From: Armatimonadota bacterium
GTDB taxonomy: Bacteria > Armatimonadota > Fimbriimonadia > Fimbriimonadales > Fimbriimonadaceae
DNA: 36,202 bases
Reading direction: 5' to 3'
Assembly: GCA_023392285.1 (NCBI GenBank)
Contig: JAEVZK010000090.1
Span: 1-36,202 of the forward strand
A program made the translations under genes and the position numbers. Each line of letters opens with the position of its first letter. Position 1 is the stretch's first letter. The notes beneath the pieces were generated by a model. That model made no database searches. It was not told the origin of the DNA and worked only from the letters and a program-made list of their open reading frames with translations. Positions 16,269-23,888 of the stretch are shown here, piece by piece.

Positions 16269-17014
16269 TCAGCGTTAAGGCGCGAACGTTCAGCGACCTT
16301 GTGGCAGATCGGCCGACTCAAAGCGCGGCGCTACCCGAGGGACTAGAAGTTCACGGCACAACCGTCATCGCCCTCAGGTTCGATCAAGGAGTCCTCACGT
16401 TAGCCGACCGAAGGGCGACTGCTGGGAACCTGATCATGTACGATCAAGCGGAAAAAATCATTCCGCTCGATGATCACACGGTGGTGGCGATCAGCGGAGC
16501 TTTCGCTCGGTCAGTCGAAGTTTGCCGATTTCTCAAGCACTCCTTCAAGTATTATCGGCGCACCGTACTCCACGAACTATCCTTGGAGGGCAAGCTGACA
16601 GAGATTTCGAGAGCTCTCGCCGGGAACGCTCCCATGGCTGCTCAAGGGATCGGCGTCTTCCTTCCCATCGTGGCAGCGTACGATGATCGGGCCGACTCTT
16701 TCGGTGTCTATTTCTTCGACGGCGCAGGCGCGAGGTTCCAGAACGGCTCGTACGCTTGTGCGGGGTCGGGATCTGAACGAATCCGCGGCGTGTTCGAGTA
16801 CATCGCGCGTGAGAAGGGCCACTTTGAGACAAGGCCGCTCGCCGAAGTGCTCAACGACGGGCTGCAGATGCTTGATATAGCGGCCGATCTGGATTCGGCG
16901 ACGGGTGGGTTCAACAAAATCCAGCCGGTCACCAGAGTGCTGACTCGAGAAGGAAACTATGAAATTCCCGCAGACGTGCTCACGGCTGCGGTGAATCGAG
17001 TCCTCGGCAGGTAG
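16265..17014 (+). CDS. prcB: 20S proteasome beta-type subunit
   Basis: The 249-residue protein is a self-processing proteasome beta subunit. A 31-residue propeptide ends VHG, followed by the mature start TTVIALRFDQG. Counting from that Thr (residue 32), Asp48 is mature position 17 and Lys64 is position 33, the exact catalytic set Thr1/Asp17/Lys33 of active beta subunits. Later motifs include VAISGAFARS, ALAGNAPMAAQGIGVFLPIV, and YACAGSGSERIRGVFEY. The beta rings form the proteolytic chamber that degrades UBact-tagged proteins. The start ATG overlaps the modifier stop as ATGA. No alpha subunit (prcA) follows, although it is next to prcB in the well-known actinobacterial clusters. Downstream is a hairpin and then a convergent gene. 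Confidence 0.93.
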   Translation: MISVKARTFSDLVADRPTQSAALPEGLEVHGTTVIALRFDQGVLTLADRRATAGNLIMYDQAEKIIPLDDHTVVAISGAFARSVEVCRFLKHSFKYYRRTVLHELSLEGKLTEISRALAGNAPMAAQGIGVFLPIVAAYDDRADSFGVYFFDGAGARFQNGSYACAGSGSERIRGVFEYIAREKGHFETRPLAEVLNDGLQMLDIAADLDSATGGFNKIQPVTRVLTREGNYEIPADVLTAAVNRVLGR

Positions 17015-17038
17015 GAGGAATCTTAAAATTCCTCCTAC
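17011..17038. terminator. perfect hairpin at the prcB stop, between convergent genes
   Basis: Eleven-base arms GTAGGAGGAAT and ATTCCTCCTAC are separated by CTTAAA. The left arm contains the prcB TAG stop. It lies between prcB and the convergent beta-barrel gene. There is only a short U-rich stretch on either strand, so a two-way terminator or mRNA 3'-end stabiliser is likely rather than proven. The GTAG...CTAC ends recall other palindromes in this window. Confidence 0.55.
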
Positions 17039-17050
17039 AGTTCAAACCTT

Positions 17051-17590
17051 TTAGAAGCGGTAGCCGACGGTGAAGGTCGCCCCAGAAGCGGTGATGTGAT
17101 CCTGAGTCGTGTCGCTAATGAACACGGTGCCTTCCAGGAACGTGCGCTCGCCAAGCGTGGTTCCGACTGAACCTCGAACCATCCAGCGACCCTGAGCCTT
17201 TGGATGCTCGACGAATACGGTGCCGACTCCGACCGAGAAGAACGAACGGCCCTGTCCGCCAAAGAGGCTGGAGCCGGGTCCGCCCCAGAAGCGCTGGTTG
17301 ATCGCCAATGGGAAAACGTTGATGCTGCTGTTCGTCGTGCGGAACATCCAATCTGCGGTCAAGAACGTCTCCGAACCTCGGAACAGGTTTGAACCCAAAC
17401 TGTACTCGACGCCAAGCGATCCCCAGATCGTATCGACATCTGAAAGGTCGTTATCGAAAGGCAGGAATAATCCCCCCTTGACTGAGAAGCCATAAGGGTA
17501 GTAGTCCGTGTCTCGAGTAACTTGGCCCATTGCAGAGGAGCCGAGCAGAATGGCGCCCACTGTTACGGCAATAAATAGTGTCTTTGTCAT
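17051..17590 (-). CDS. small outer-membrane beta-barrel-like protein
   Basis: The 179-residue protein has a clear signal peptide (residues 1-22, ending SSAMGQ). The mature part alternates polar and aromatic residues in barrel-like strands: YGFSVKGGLFLP, IWGSLGVEYSLG, TFLTADWMFR, SFFSVGVGTVFVE, RWMVRGSVGTTLG. The chain ends ATFTVGYRF, with the C-terminal aromatic typical of outer membrane proteins. It fits an eight-strand OmpW/OmpA-like barrel by pattern only, and the function is unknown. The ATG at 17590 is preceded by a purine-rich GAGGA. It is convergent with prcB. Confidence 0.7.
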   Translation of the reverse strand: MTKTLFIAVTVGAILLGSSAMGQVTRDTDYYPYGFSVKGGLFLPFDNDLSDVDTIWGSLGVEYSLGSNLFRGSETFLTADWMFRTTNSSINVFPLAINQRFWGGPGSSLFGGQGRSFFSVGVGTVFVEHPKAQGRWMVRGSVGTTLGERTFLEGTVFISDTTQDHITASGATFTVGYRF

Positions 17591-17692
17591 ATCCTCAAAT
17601 TCCTCAGTCGTCGAAGCTCGACTGCAAACAACCTATTCTACTTTTTATCGATGGTCAGGTCAAATTCATTGTTCGGTTTCATTTGCAACGGC

Positions 17693-17698
17693 TACAAT
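17693..17698 (+). promoter_or_regulatory. putative -10 element (TACAAT), leaderless start of the cysteine hydrolase gene
   Basis: TACAAT ends five bases before ATG 17704. A -35-like TTGTTC lies 18 bases upstream at 17669-17674. There is no Shine-Dalgarno. It also rules against the longer open frame that begins at 17578. Confidence 0.5.
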
Positions 17699-17703
17699 CC
17701 CGT

Positions 17704-18264
17704 ATGAATGCGGTCAAGGCTCAAGTCGATCGGTCTGTGCTCATCGTGGTTGATCTTCAGCCCAAGTTCCTGGCCGGAATTTATGAGCGGGAGCGCGTGC
17801 TGGCCCACTCAAAATTCCTGATCCAGGTGGCAAATTTGCTCTCTGTCCCCGTTATCGTCACTGAGCAGAATCGTGAAAGGATGGGCAGTACCGAGGAGGA
17901 GGTCAGCCAGCTGATCGGCCGTGAGGCCATTCCCAAGATGAGCTTTAGCTGTTGCGGATCAGAAGATTTCAACGAAGCGATGGTACAAGCTCGCCGCACC
18001 CAGGCGATACTCGTCGGGATTGAAACTCATATCTGCGTGAGTCAAACCGCCGTCGATCTGATCAATCGCGACATACAGGTCATTGTGTGTCCAGATGCAG
18101 TCTCGGCGCGAACGCTGGAAATGCATAAGCTGGGAATGGAGCGCGTACGAGACGCGGGGGCGTGGCCGCTCCATTCCGAGTCAGTGGCCTACGAATGGCT
18201 CGGCACCGCCGACAGCCCCCATTTTCGCAGCATGCTGAATTTGGTCAAACAAGTGAATGGGTAA
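17704..18264 (+). CDS. isochorismatase-like cysteine hydrolase (YcaC type)
   Basis: With ATG 17704 the protein has 186 residues, normal for the family. The catalytic triad of isochorismatase-like hydrolases is present: Asp17 in LIVVDLQ, Lys78 in AIPKMSFS, and Cys111 in GIETHICVSQTA. A cis-peptide-type segment AILVGIE precedes the Cys. Members hydrolyse small amides or ethers, and the substrate cannot be read from the sequence. The N-terminus and overall length resemble the YcaC-like subgroup. The frame is open from 17578, but the added 42 residues have no family counterpart and the promoter box lies inside them. The next gene starts 29 bases downstream with its own box. Confidence 0.9.
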   Translation: MNAVKAQVDRSVLIVVDLQPKFLAGIYERERVLAHSKFLIQVANLLSVPVIVTEQNRERMGSTEEEVSQLIGREAIPKMSFSCCGSEDFNEAMVQARRTQAILVGIETHICVSQTAVDLINRDIQVIVCPDAVSARTLEMHKLGMERVRDAGAWPLHSESVAYEWLGTADSPHFRSMLNLVKQVNG

Positions 18265-18281
18265 TGCCATCTTCATCCTGT

Positions 18282-18287
18282 TACTAT
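18282..18287 (+). promoter_or_regulatory. putative -10 element (TACTAT) upstream of the polytopic membrane protein
   Basis: TACTAT ends six bases before ATG 18294, and no Shine-Dalgarno sequence lies between them. This is the same arrangement as at 6689 and 17693. Confidence 0.4.
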
Positions 18288-18293
18288 AAGTAA

Positions 18294-20249
18294 ATGAGTT
18301 TGTCCGCGAAACAGCGAAGTTCGCGGACAACCGGCGAGCCTCGTCGAGTACGGGGCCGTGCTTTTGCCATCGGCCTGTTCCTCTGCCTACCCGTGGCATG
18401 GCTGTGCGTTACGGCGCCAAGCTCTGCGATCTTCTCCCTTCCTGTAGCGCCCATCAGCATGCTAATCGGGCTCCTGCTGGTCAATATCCCTCTGCGTCTC
18501 TTCCTTCCGAAGCTGGCCCTTACCCAATCCGATCTTATCGTCATCTTCGTGATCACGAGCGTCTGTGCCGCGATCAGCGGCGAGTGGGGGCGTATCGGAC
18601 AGGCGCATCCTTACACCTTCGCCCTGAGAGCCGACACCGATCCCATGTCTCGCGACTACTTCCTGAAATATCTGCCCGAGAGTTCTACGATCAAGGATCC
18701 TACGCTCCTCAAGGACATGCTCACCGGCGGCAAGGATTTAGGCTATGTGTGGACCAAGCTGCCACTCTATTTGCCGAAATGGATTTTCTGGGGCGGGCTA
18801 ATGTGTGCCGTGATGTTCGGCATGCTGTGCATCAATTCCCTCATGCGGGAGAGTTGGACGGAACGGGAGCGCCTGCCCTTTCCCCTCATTCAGCTGCCGA
18901 TGGCGATGGTGGAGCACGGCGGCTCAGGACCCATGTGGAGAAGCCGCGCGATGTGGATCGCGTTCGGCGTGATGTTCGCCATCGACATGCTGAATGGCTT
19001 CAATTATCTCTATCCGAACTTGCCGTCCATCCCCGTAAAGGAGTACATCGACGTCCAGACGCTATTTAAGGAGCCGCCGCTCAGCAACATGGGTCAATTT
19101 TCGATCTCCCTATACCCCTTTATGGCGGCAATCGGGGTCTTCATGGCGAATGATCTCATCTTCAGCGTCATCCTGTTCTTTCTTCTCCGCAAGGCAACCC
19201 ACATTGCTCTCGCCACCTACGGAATTCCGCAGGAAACCTTCTCCGGTTCAGCGGTCAATCCTGGGCCGCCCTATTTCGATGAACAAAGTTGGGGCGGGAT
19301 ATTCGCGCTCTTTGTGACCACCATCTGGATTTCGCGAAATTACCTGAAGGAGGTTTGGAGCGCCATCTTGTCGAACGCCCGCTCGTCCGATGGCGGCGTT
19401 TCCCACCGATTCGCCTTCCTGGGCCTGATTTTCAGCTTGGCGGTCGCGATTGGCTACGGGATGTACGGCGGAGTTCCGATCTGGTACATCACACCATACG
19501 TCATTGCATTCTTCATCTTCGCAATCGTCCTCACGCGTTTGAGAGCGCAGATCGGGCCGCCCACCCATGAGTTTGCCTACTTTGGACCCGCTTCTCTATT
19601 CAATCGCGTGTTTGGAACCAACGTGCTGTCGGATGCTGCAGCGACTTGGCTCAGCACCGGCTTTCTTTTCATCAATCGCATCAGCAGGACCCTCCCTATG
19701 CCGTTTCAGTTGGAAGGCATGAAAATGGGAAGGCTCGCCAATCTTCGTCAACGGCCAATCTTTGTTTCGATTGCGATTACCACCGTGGTGGGCTTCTTCC
19801 TCACCTGGTTCTTCTTACAGGGCACTGCGTATCGACTTGGACAACCTGGATTTACCGACGCGGCAAGTTATTTGAACGCCTTCGTCCACCAGAAGCATGG
19901 CCCGGATGCCCTAGGAATCGGGATGATTTTCGTTGGGTTTGCAGTAGTCGTGGGTTTGGATTTCATCCGGTTCCGATTTCCTGGATTCCCGATTCATCCG
20001 GCTGGTTATGTGCTGGCCATCAATTTCGGCGTCGATTACTATTGGTTTGGCCTTTTGCTCGTGCTTCTGGTCAAACTTTTTGTTCAGCGTTACCACGGGT
20101 TGACGGGATATGAGAAGTTGCGCAGCATCGCACTTGGCGTGCTTCTCGGCGAGTACGCTGCAGAAACGATCTGGATGCTTATGGCGGCAATTACGAAACA
20201 CAGCACGTACACAATTTCGTTTAACGATAGAGGACTTGGCACCCAGTGA
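18294..20249 (+). CDS. large polytopic membrane protein (DUF6785/DUF6784-like)
   Basis: The 651-residue protein has about a dozen hydrophobic segments, among them AFAIGLFLCLPVAWLCV (near 24-40), ISMLIGLLLVNIPLRLFL, SDLIVIFVITSVCAA, WIFWGGLMCAVMFGMLCI, MWIAFGVMFAIDML, a pair at about 395-425, and several near the C-terminus. A conserved-looking loop RESWTERERLPFPLIQLPMA follows the fourth segment, and GRIGQAHPYTF lies before a long periplasmic-side loop. The pattern resembles large uncharacterised membrane proteins of Armatimonadota and Planctomycetota (DUF6785 and DUF6784), possibly OPT-transporter-like. I cannot assign a substrate. Its stop overlaps the GTG start of the CPBP protease gene (GTGA), so the two proteins are co-translated. 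Confidence 0.75.
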   Translation: MSLSAKQRSSRTTGEPRRVRGRAFAIGLFLCLPVAWLCVTAPSSAIFSLPVAPISMLIGLLLVNIPLRLFLPKLALTQSDLIVIFVITSVCAAISGEWGRIGQAHPYTFALRADTDPMSRDYFLKYLPESSTIKDPTLLKDMLTGGKDLGYVWTKLPLYLPKWIFWGGLMCAVMFGMLCINSLMRESWTERERLPFPLIQLPMAMVEHGGSGPMWRSRAMWIAFGVMFAIDMLNGFNYLYPNLPSIPVKEYIDVQTLFKEPPLSNMGQFSISLYPFMAAIGVFMANDLIFSVILFFLLRKATHIALATYGIPQETFSGSAVNPGPPYFDEQSWGGIFALFVTTIWISRNYLKEVWSAILSNARSSDGGVSHRFAFLGLIFSLAVAIGYGMYGGVPIWYITPYVIAFFIFAIVLTRLRAQIGPPTHEFAYFGPASLFNRVFGTNVLSDAAATWLSTGFLFINRISRTLPMPFQLEGMKMGRLANLRQRPIFVSIAITTVVGFFLTWFFLQGTAYRLGQPGFTDAASYLNAFVHQKHGPDALGIGMIFVGFAVVVGLDFIRFRFPGFPIHPAGYVLAINFGVDYYWFGLLLVLLVKLFVQRYHGLTGYEKLRSIALGVLLGEYAAETIWMLMAAITKHSTYTISFNDRGLGTQ

Positions 20250-21592
20250 CCGATGCTCCACGACAGATGAATTCGCGTAATCCGATTGGCTGGATTTTGC
20301 TCGCCGCGATTCTCCTCCTGCTCCTGTTGACGAATCTCGCCATTTACCTGATCAGGCCAGCCGACTTTGCTTCCAACCTCAAAAGAGCAGATGCTCAGCT
20401 GAAAACAGTCATGCGTCTGAAGACGCAGACGAGAGATATCGCAGGCGAAACGAACTCCCTCCTCGATTCTTCCATCGAGTCTCTGGTTCCGTTTGAGAAC
20501 AAAGAAACAGAAGCCCGTCTCGCCCTACTCGTTTTCAAGCACGTTGCCGGGCGTCAGATTAGCGAAGACGAGTTGAAGCCGCTGAAAGCCGAAAATGATC
20601 CTCGGGTCAAAGCGTATTACGAGATCTACTCCAGCAAGGATCTTCCTCGAAAAGCCGCTCAAAAACTTGCCGTGGATGTTGGTAGCAAACACTACTACGA
20701 CCAAGTCGCGGCCTTTCACGCTCTTGTTGAATCGGGAGATCCAAGTGCCCTCAATCAACTCGACCATGGCGGCTCTCTCACGAAGAGCTCCACGTTGATT
20801 GTCCTCTCCGGGGCAATCTTCTTCCTCGGAGGAATTCTTCTCCTCATCTTCCTTATCCTGATCGCGACTCGGCAGATCGTGCCGAAGGGTCTGCCCACCG
20901 AACTGCTCCCGCCGTCCGATGCAGACCGCTTAGCGCTGCGAGACGCTCACTACTTCCTGCTGTTTCTTCTCCTGCCCTTTCTGGTAAGGTGGCTTCCCCT
21001 CTCTCATGCGCTTGGCACCAGCTTGGAGATTCTCGTGTATGTGCTCCTCTTTGGCGCGATCGTGGCCTTGAGTCGCGTACCTGTGGAAGGTCGGCTCTTC
21101 ACCCTTCAAAGATTGGGCATCAATAAGGTAAACCTTGGCCGGAACATTGCTTTAGGGAGCGTCGTGGCCGTAGCCAACATACCGCTCGTCTTGTTGTTGG
21201 GAGCATTGGGCACGTATGTCTTCAGGAACCTTCCGCAAGCCGAACATCCGCTCGTCCCTCAACTGATAAGTGGCGACATTTGGGTGGTCGTTCGAGCATT
21301 CTTGTCGGCGTCGATAGCGGCACCGTTCATTGAAGAAATCATGTTTCGAGGCACGATGTTTCCCGCAATTTCTTCGGTCCTGAAGAGCCCCGTTGCCGGT
21401 GCCGTGATCAGCAGCGCGTTCTTTGCAGCGATCCATCCCACCGGTATTCCGGCTTGGCCTGCGCTTGCCGCTCTTGGTGCTGTGAGCTGCACACTTGCGT
21501 ATTACACGAAGTCACTCGTGCCTTCGATCGCCTTTCATGCAACCCACAACTCGCTAACTCTTCTTTACACCTTGCTTATCTTCCGAAGCTAG
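20246..21592 (+). CDS. CPBP-family intramembrane metalloprotease
   Basis: The protein has 448 residues. One membrane segment near residues 13-32 is followed by a hydrophilic helical domain of about 140 residues, then about eight membrane segments. The C-terminal part carries the CPBP (Abi/Rce1-like) motifs: EEIMFRG near residue 358 (motif 1, EE-x-x-x-R), FFAAIHP (motif 2 His) and FHATHNS (final H-x-x-x-N). These bind the catalytic metal within the membrane. Family members cleave prenylated or membrane proteins, and some confer bacteriocin self-immunity. The target here is unknown. The GTG start overlaps the stop of the polytopic membrane protein, so a joint role at the membrane is plausible. 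The last four bases overlap the purC stop on the other strand. Confidence 0.88.
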   Translation: MTDAPRQMNSRNPIGWILLAAILLLLLLTNLAIYLIRPADFASNLKRADAQLKTVMRLKTQTRDIAGETNSLLDSSIESLVPFENKETEARLALLVFKHVAGRQISEDELKPLKAENDPRVKAYYEIYSSKDLPRKAAQKLAVDVGSKHYYDQVAAFHALVESGDPSALNQLDHGGSLTKSSTLIVLSGAIFFLGGILLLIFLILIATRQIVPKGLPTELLPPSDADRLALRDAHYFLLFLLLPFLVRWLPLSHALGTSLEILVYVLLFGAIVALSRVPVEGRLFTLQRLGINKVNLGRNIALGSVVAVANIPLVLLLGALGTYVFRNLPQAEHPLVPQLISGDIWVVVRAFLSASIAAPFIEEIMFRGTMFPAISSVLKSPVAGAVISSAFFAAIHPTGIPAWPALAALGAVSCTLAYYTKSLVPSIAFHATHNSLTLLYTLLIFRS

Positions 21593-22482
21593 CCTTTAAA
21601 TTCTCGCCCGGTGATGCGTTCAAACGCTTCCACGTATTTGGACCGGGTTTTCGCAACGACTTCAGCCGGCAACACTGGTCCGGGAGGCTGCTTGTTGAAA
21701 TGGATGGACTCCAGATAGTCACGGACAAACTGCTTGTCATAGCTCGGCTGAGATCGACCGGGGGAGTACGTATCGGCGGACCAATAGCGCGAACTGTCGG
21801 GGGTAAGAGCCTCATCGATCAAAATGATTCCGTCCGACGTTTCACCGAACTCGAACTTGGTATCCGCCAAGATCAATCCCTTCGATTCCGCATGCTTGGA
21901 TGCCCGTGAGAAGAGCTGAATCGTCCATGCTCTCACGAGCTCCGCAGTTTCGTTCCCAACCATATCCGCGGCTGTTTTAAAGCTGATGTTCTGATCATGG
22001 CCCTCCTCTGCTTTCGTCGCTGGAGTGAAGATAATCTGGGCTAGCTTCGATGAATCCACGAGACCGTCTTCAAGGTTCAAATCGTGAACCGTCGCTCCGT
22101 CGTGGAGATATTCTTTCAGCAGCGATCCCGTGATGTAAGCGCGAGCGACGCACTCGATTGGAAGCGGGGTCGCCTTTTTTCCCAAGGTCGTTCGGCCGCG
22201 CAACTCCGCTCGGTCCGCCCCAATCGCCTCGGAGATCAGTCGGTCGTCCGTGGAAATCAGGTGGTTTGGACAGATGTCGCTCAACAAATCGAACCAATAG
22301 GCACTCATTTGGTTGAGGATCTTTCCTTTATCTGGAATCCCGTTCGCCATCACGACATCGAAGGCCGAAATGCGATCCGTCGCGACGATCAACATGCGTT
22401 CTCCAAGATCGTAAACGTCCCGAACTTTCCCGCGAAGGGGAGGCGGGAGATGCGGAATTGACGTGTGCAATAGCTCCGACAT
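21589..22482 (-). CDS. purC: phosphoribosylaminoimidazole-succinocarboxamide synthase
   Basis: PurC joins aspartate to CAIR with ATP in purine synthesis. The 297-residue protein has the family motifs GKVRDVYDLGERMLIVATDR, ISAFDVVM, IPDKGKILNQMSAYWF, PIECVARAYITGS, LILADTKFEFGE, LIDEALTPDSSRYW and YDKQFVRDYLES. The length matches the longer SAICAR synthetases. The start ATG is supported by a CATAAT box eight bases upstream on the minus strand. Its 3' end overlaps the CPBP gene by four bases. It is divergent from the TrmB-like regulator across an 80-base gap that holds a palindrome. No other pur gene is adjacent. Confidence 0.96.
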   Translation of the reverse strand: MSELLHTSIPHLPPPLRGKVRDVYDLGERMLIVATDRISAFDVVMANGIPDKGKILNQMSAYWFDLLSDICPNHLISTDDRLISEAIGADRAELRGRTTLGKKATPLPIECVARAYITGSLLKEYLHDGATVHDLNLEDGLVDSSKLAQIIFTPATKAEEGHDQNISFKTAADMVGNETAELVRAWTIQLFSRASKHAESKGLILADTKFEFGETSDGIILIDEALTPDSSRYWSADTYSPGRSQPSYDKQFVRDYLESIHFNKQPPGPVLPAEVVAKTRSKYVEAFERITGREFKG

Positions 22483-22490
22483 AATGTTCG

Positions 22491-22496
22491 ATTATG
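22491..22496 (-). promoter_or_regulatory. putative -10 element (CATAAT) of purC
   Basis: Read on the minus strand, CATAAT ends eight bases before the purC ATG. No Shine-Dalgarno lies between them. Confidence 0.4.
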
Positions 22497-22523
22497 GCAG
22501 GGCTGCCTGGATCGCCATAAAGA

Positions 22524-22539
22524 AGTAGCTCATGCTACT
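22524..22539. repeat. palindrome AGTAGC-TCAT-GCTACT between purC and the TrmB-like gene
   Basis: Six-base perfect arms with a four-base centre. It overlaps the place where the -35 element of the TrmB-like gene would lie, so it may be an operator for that regulator. The same arms recur at 25896-25911, which suggests a dispersed short repeat instead. Confidence 0.5.
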
Positions 22540-22549
22540 ACCTATCTGG

Positions 22550-22555
22550 TATTAC
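22550..22555 (+). promoter_or_regulatory. putative -10 element (TATTAC) of the TrmB-like gene
   Basis: TATTAC ends seven bases before the GTG start at 22563. The last base deviates from the -10 consensus. There is no Shine-Dalgarno sequence. Confidence 0.3.
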
Positions 22556-22562
22556 TGTTCTT

Positions 22563-23321
22563 GTGTCTGTCGATTCCTCGCAAATTCTTACCCCATTCGG
22601 ATTTACAAGTCTTGAATCCGAAATTTACACGTTTCTATTGAAGGAATCCCCCTCGACCGGCTACAAAGTTGCACGAGACATTGGAAAGCCCACCGCGAAC
22701 ACTTACAAAGCGATCGAGTCCCTGCAGGCAAAGGGCGCGGTGGTGGTCGAGCAAGGTTCAAACCGCCTGTGCAGGGCCGTCCCCGGCGACGAGCTGCTAG
22801 CCAGGTTGACTCGCGACTTCGAGTGGAAGAGAGCCTCTGCGGAGATGGAGCTAAGCAAAATAAGCACCGCAAGCCGAGATGAGGGCTTGTACGCGCTGAA
22901 GTCCCGATCCCAAGCACTTGAAAAAGCTCGGCAAATGATCGCCAAAGCCGAACACGTCGTGTTGATGGTTGCCAAAGGCGAGATGGTCTCGCAGCTGCGC
23001 GAAGGCATCGTCGCGCTGGCGACAAGAAAGGTGCCGCTGTACCTCTTGAGCGATCAATCTCCAGACGTCCGGAGCGTGAAATTTGCGAATTTGGGCGGCC
23101 CGCAACTCAACGATCTTCAAGTGGTGATCGATGCCGCAGAGTGCATGATCGCGCTCTTCGGGAAGGGAAAGGAAGATGTCATCCAGGCAATGTGGACCCA
23201 GAGCCACTATATCGCTTGCAATCAGTACCGTGCGATCAGCCAGATGGCGGGCACCAATCTCCACATCCCCGCCCTTTCAACCCTGGAGCCCTATCGCGCC
23301 TTGCTCAGAAGCGGACGCTAA
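22563..23321 (+). CDS. TrmB-like transcriptional regulator
   Basis: The 252-residue protein begins with a winged helix at about residues 10-75: LTPFGFTSLESEIYTFLLKE, SPSTGYKVARDIGKPTANTY, KAIESLQAKGAVVV. This matches the TrmB N-terminal HTH, including the T-x-x-E-x-x-[IV]-Y start. A short coiled-coil linker (WKRASAEMELSKIS) follows, then a phospholipase-D-like alpha/beta domain (EHVVLMVAKGEMVSQLREGI, VPLYLLSDQS, VVIDAAECMIALFGKGKEDV) of the TrmB effector type. TrmB regulators sense sugars in archaea and some bacteria. Ligand and targets here are unknown, though the palindrome at 22524 in the shared region with purC is a candidate site. The 3' end overlaps the PagL-like gene by 17 bases. Confidence 0.85.
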   Translation: MSVDSSQILTPFGFTSLESEIYTFLLKESPSTGYKVARDIGKPTANTYKAIESLQAKGAVVVEQGSNRLCRAVPGDELLARLTRDFEWKRASAEMELSKISTASRDEGLYALKSRSQALEKARQMIAKAEHVVLMVAKGEMVSQLREGIVALATRKVPLYLLSDQSPDVRSVKFANLGGPQLNDLQVVIDAAECMIALFGKGKEDVIQAMWTQSHYIACNQYRAISQMAGTNLHIPALSTLEPYRALLRSGR

Positions 23322-23862
23322 CCGTAAACAGGATCTGATTCTGGCCCCGATTGGACCCGCGCAAGCCAGCGTTCGAAAGATGGAGAATTCTCACGCCCAG
23401 CAAGGTCTCTCGGCTGCCCTGGCGGATGGCGACCCCTCCACCGATCATTGGACTGCTGTTGATCTTTGTGTCTAAGTCTGGACTCTCAAGATTGGAGAAA
23501 TTGATGCCCTCGCCGATGTCGAAATAGAGCGCATAGTCTCTCTTGATGAAGCGAAAGCGAGCGTATCCAATGAATCCGACTGATTCCGTGAAAGTCGATG
23601 AGCGGCCTTCCGCTGGTTCGCCGATGCTGTGCTCGTAATAGCCTTCGAGTACGAGGTTAGCGGGTCCGTGTCGCCACTTGAAGTGCCGTTCCGGACGCGA
23701 ATAGGAGATTCCAACGCCATAATTTGTTCGGATGTCCTGGGTGCCAAGAATGCGCGCCGACGAACCTCCGTAGAAGGTGAGATACCACGCAGGCCGGTCG
23801 TAAGACTGCGCCAGGCACGATGCGGGAATGAGCAGGGCCACGGCCCAGAGACATTTCCTCAA
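23305..23862 (-). CDS. PagL/acyloxyacyl-hydrolase-like outer membrane protein
   Basis: The 185-residue protein starts with a signal peptide (to about residue 18, SCLAQS), and its mature part forms barrel-like strands ending in an aromatic residue (TVSVRF). Near the C-terminus, RILHLSNAGLRGSNRG matches the lipid A deacylase PagL family, with the catalytic pair His161 and Ser163 in H-x-S-N. Family enzymes trim acyl chains from lipid A in the outer membrane. The Glu that completes the triad twelve residues after the Ser in Pseudomonas PagL is Asn here, so activity is uncertain. The start is TTG at 23862, as no nearer ATG is in frame. Its 3' end overlaps the TrmB-like gene by 17 bases. Confidence 0.78.
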   Translation of the reverse strand: MRKCLWAVALLIPASCLAQSYDRPAWYLTFYGGSSARILGTQDIRTNYGVGISYSRPERHFKWRHGPANLVLEGYYEHSIGEPAEGRSSTFTESVGFIGYARFRFIKRDYALYFDIGEGINFSNLESPDLDTKINSSPMIGGGVAIRQGSRETLLGVRILHLSNAGLRGSNRGQNQILFTVSVRF

Positions 23863-23888
23863 CCTCTGGTACCCTCAACGTTCCCCTC

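Noticed and set aside
17578..17703. Longer start of the cysteine hydrolase at 17578
   Set aside because: The extension has no family counterpart and contains the promoter-like TACAAT; ATG 17704 gives the normal length.
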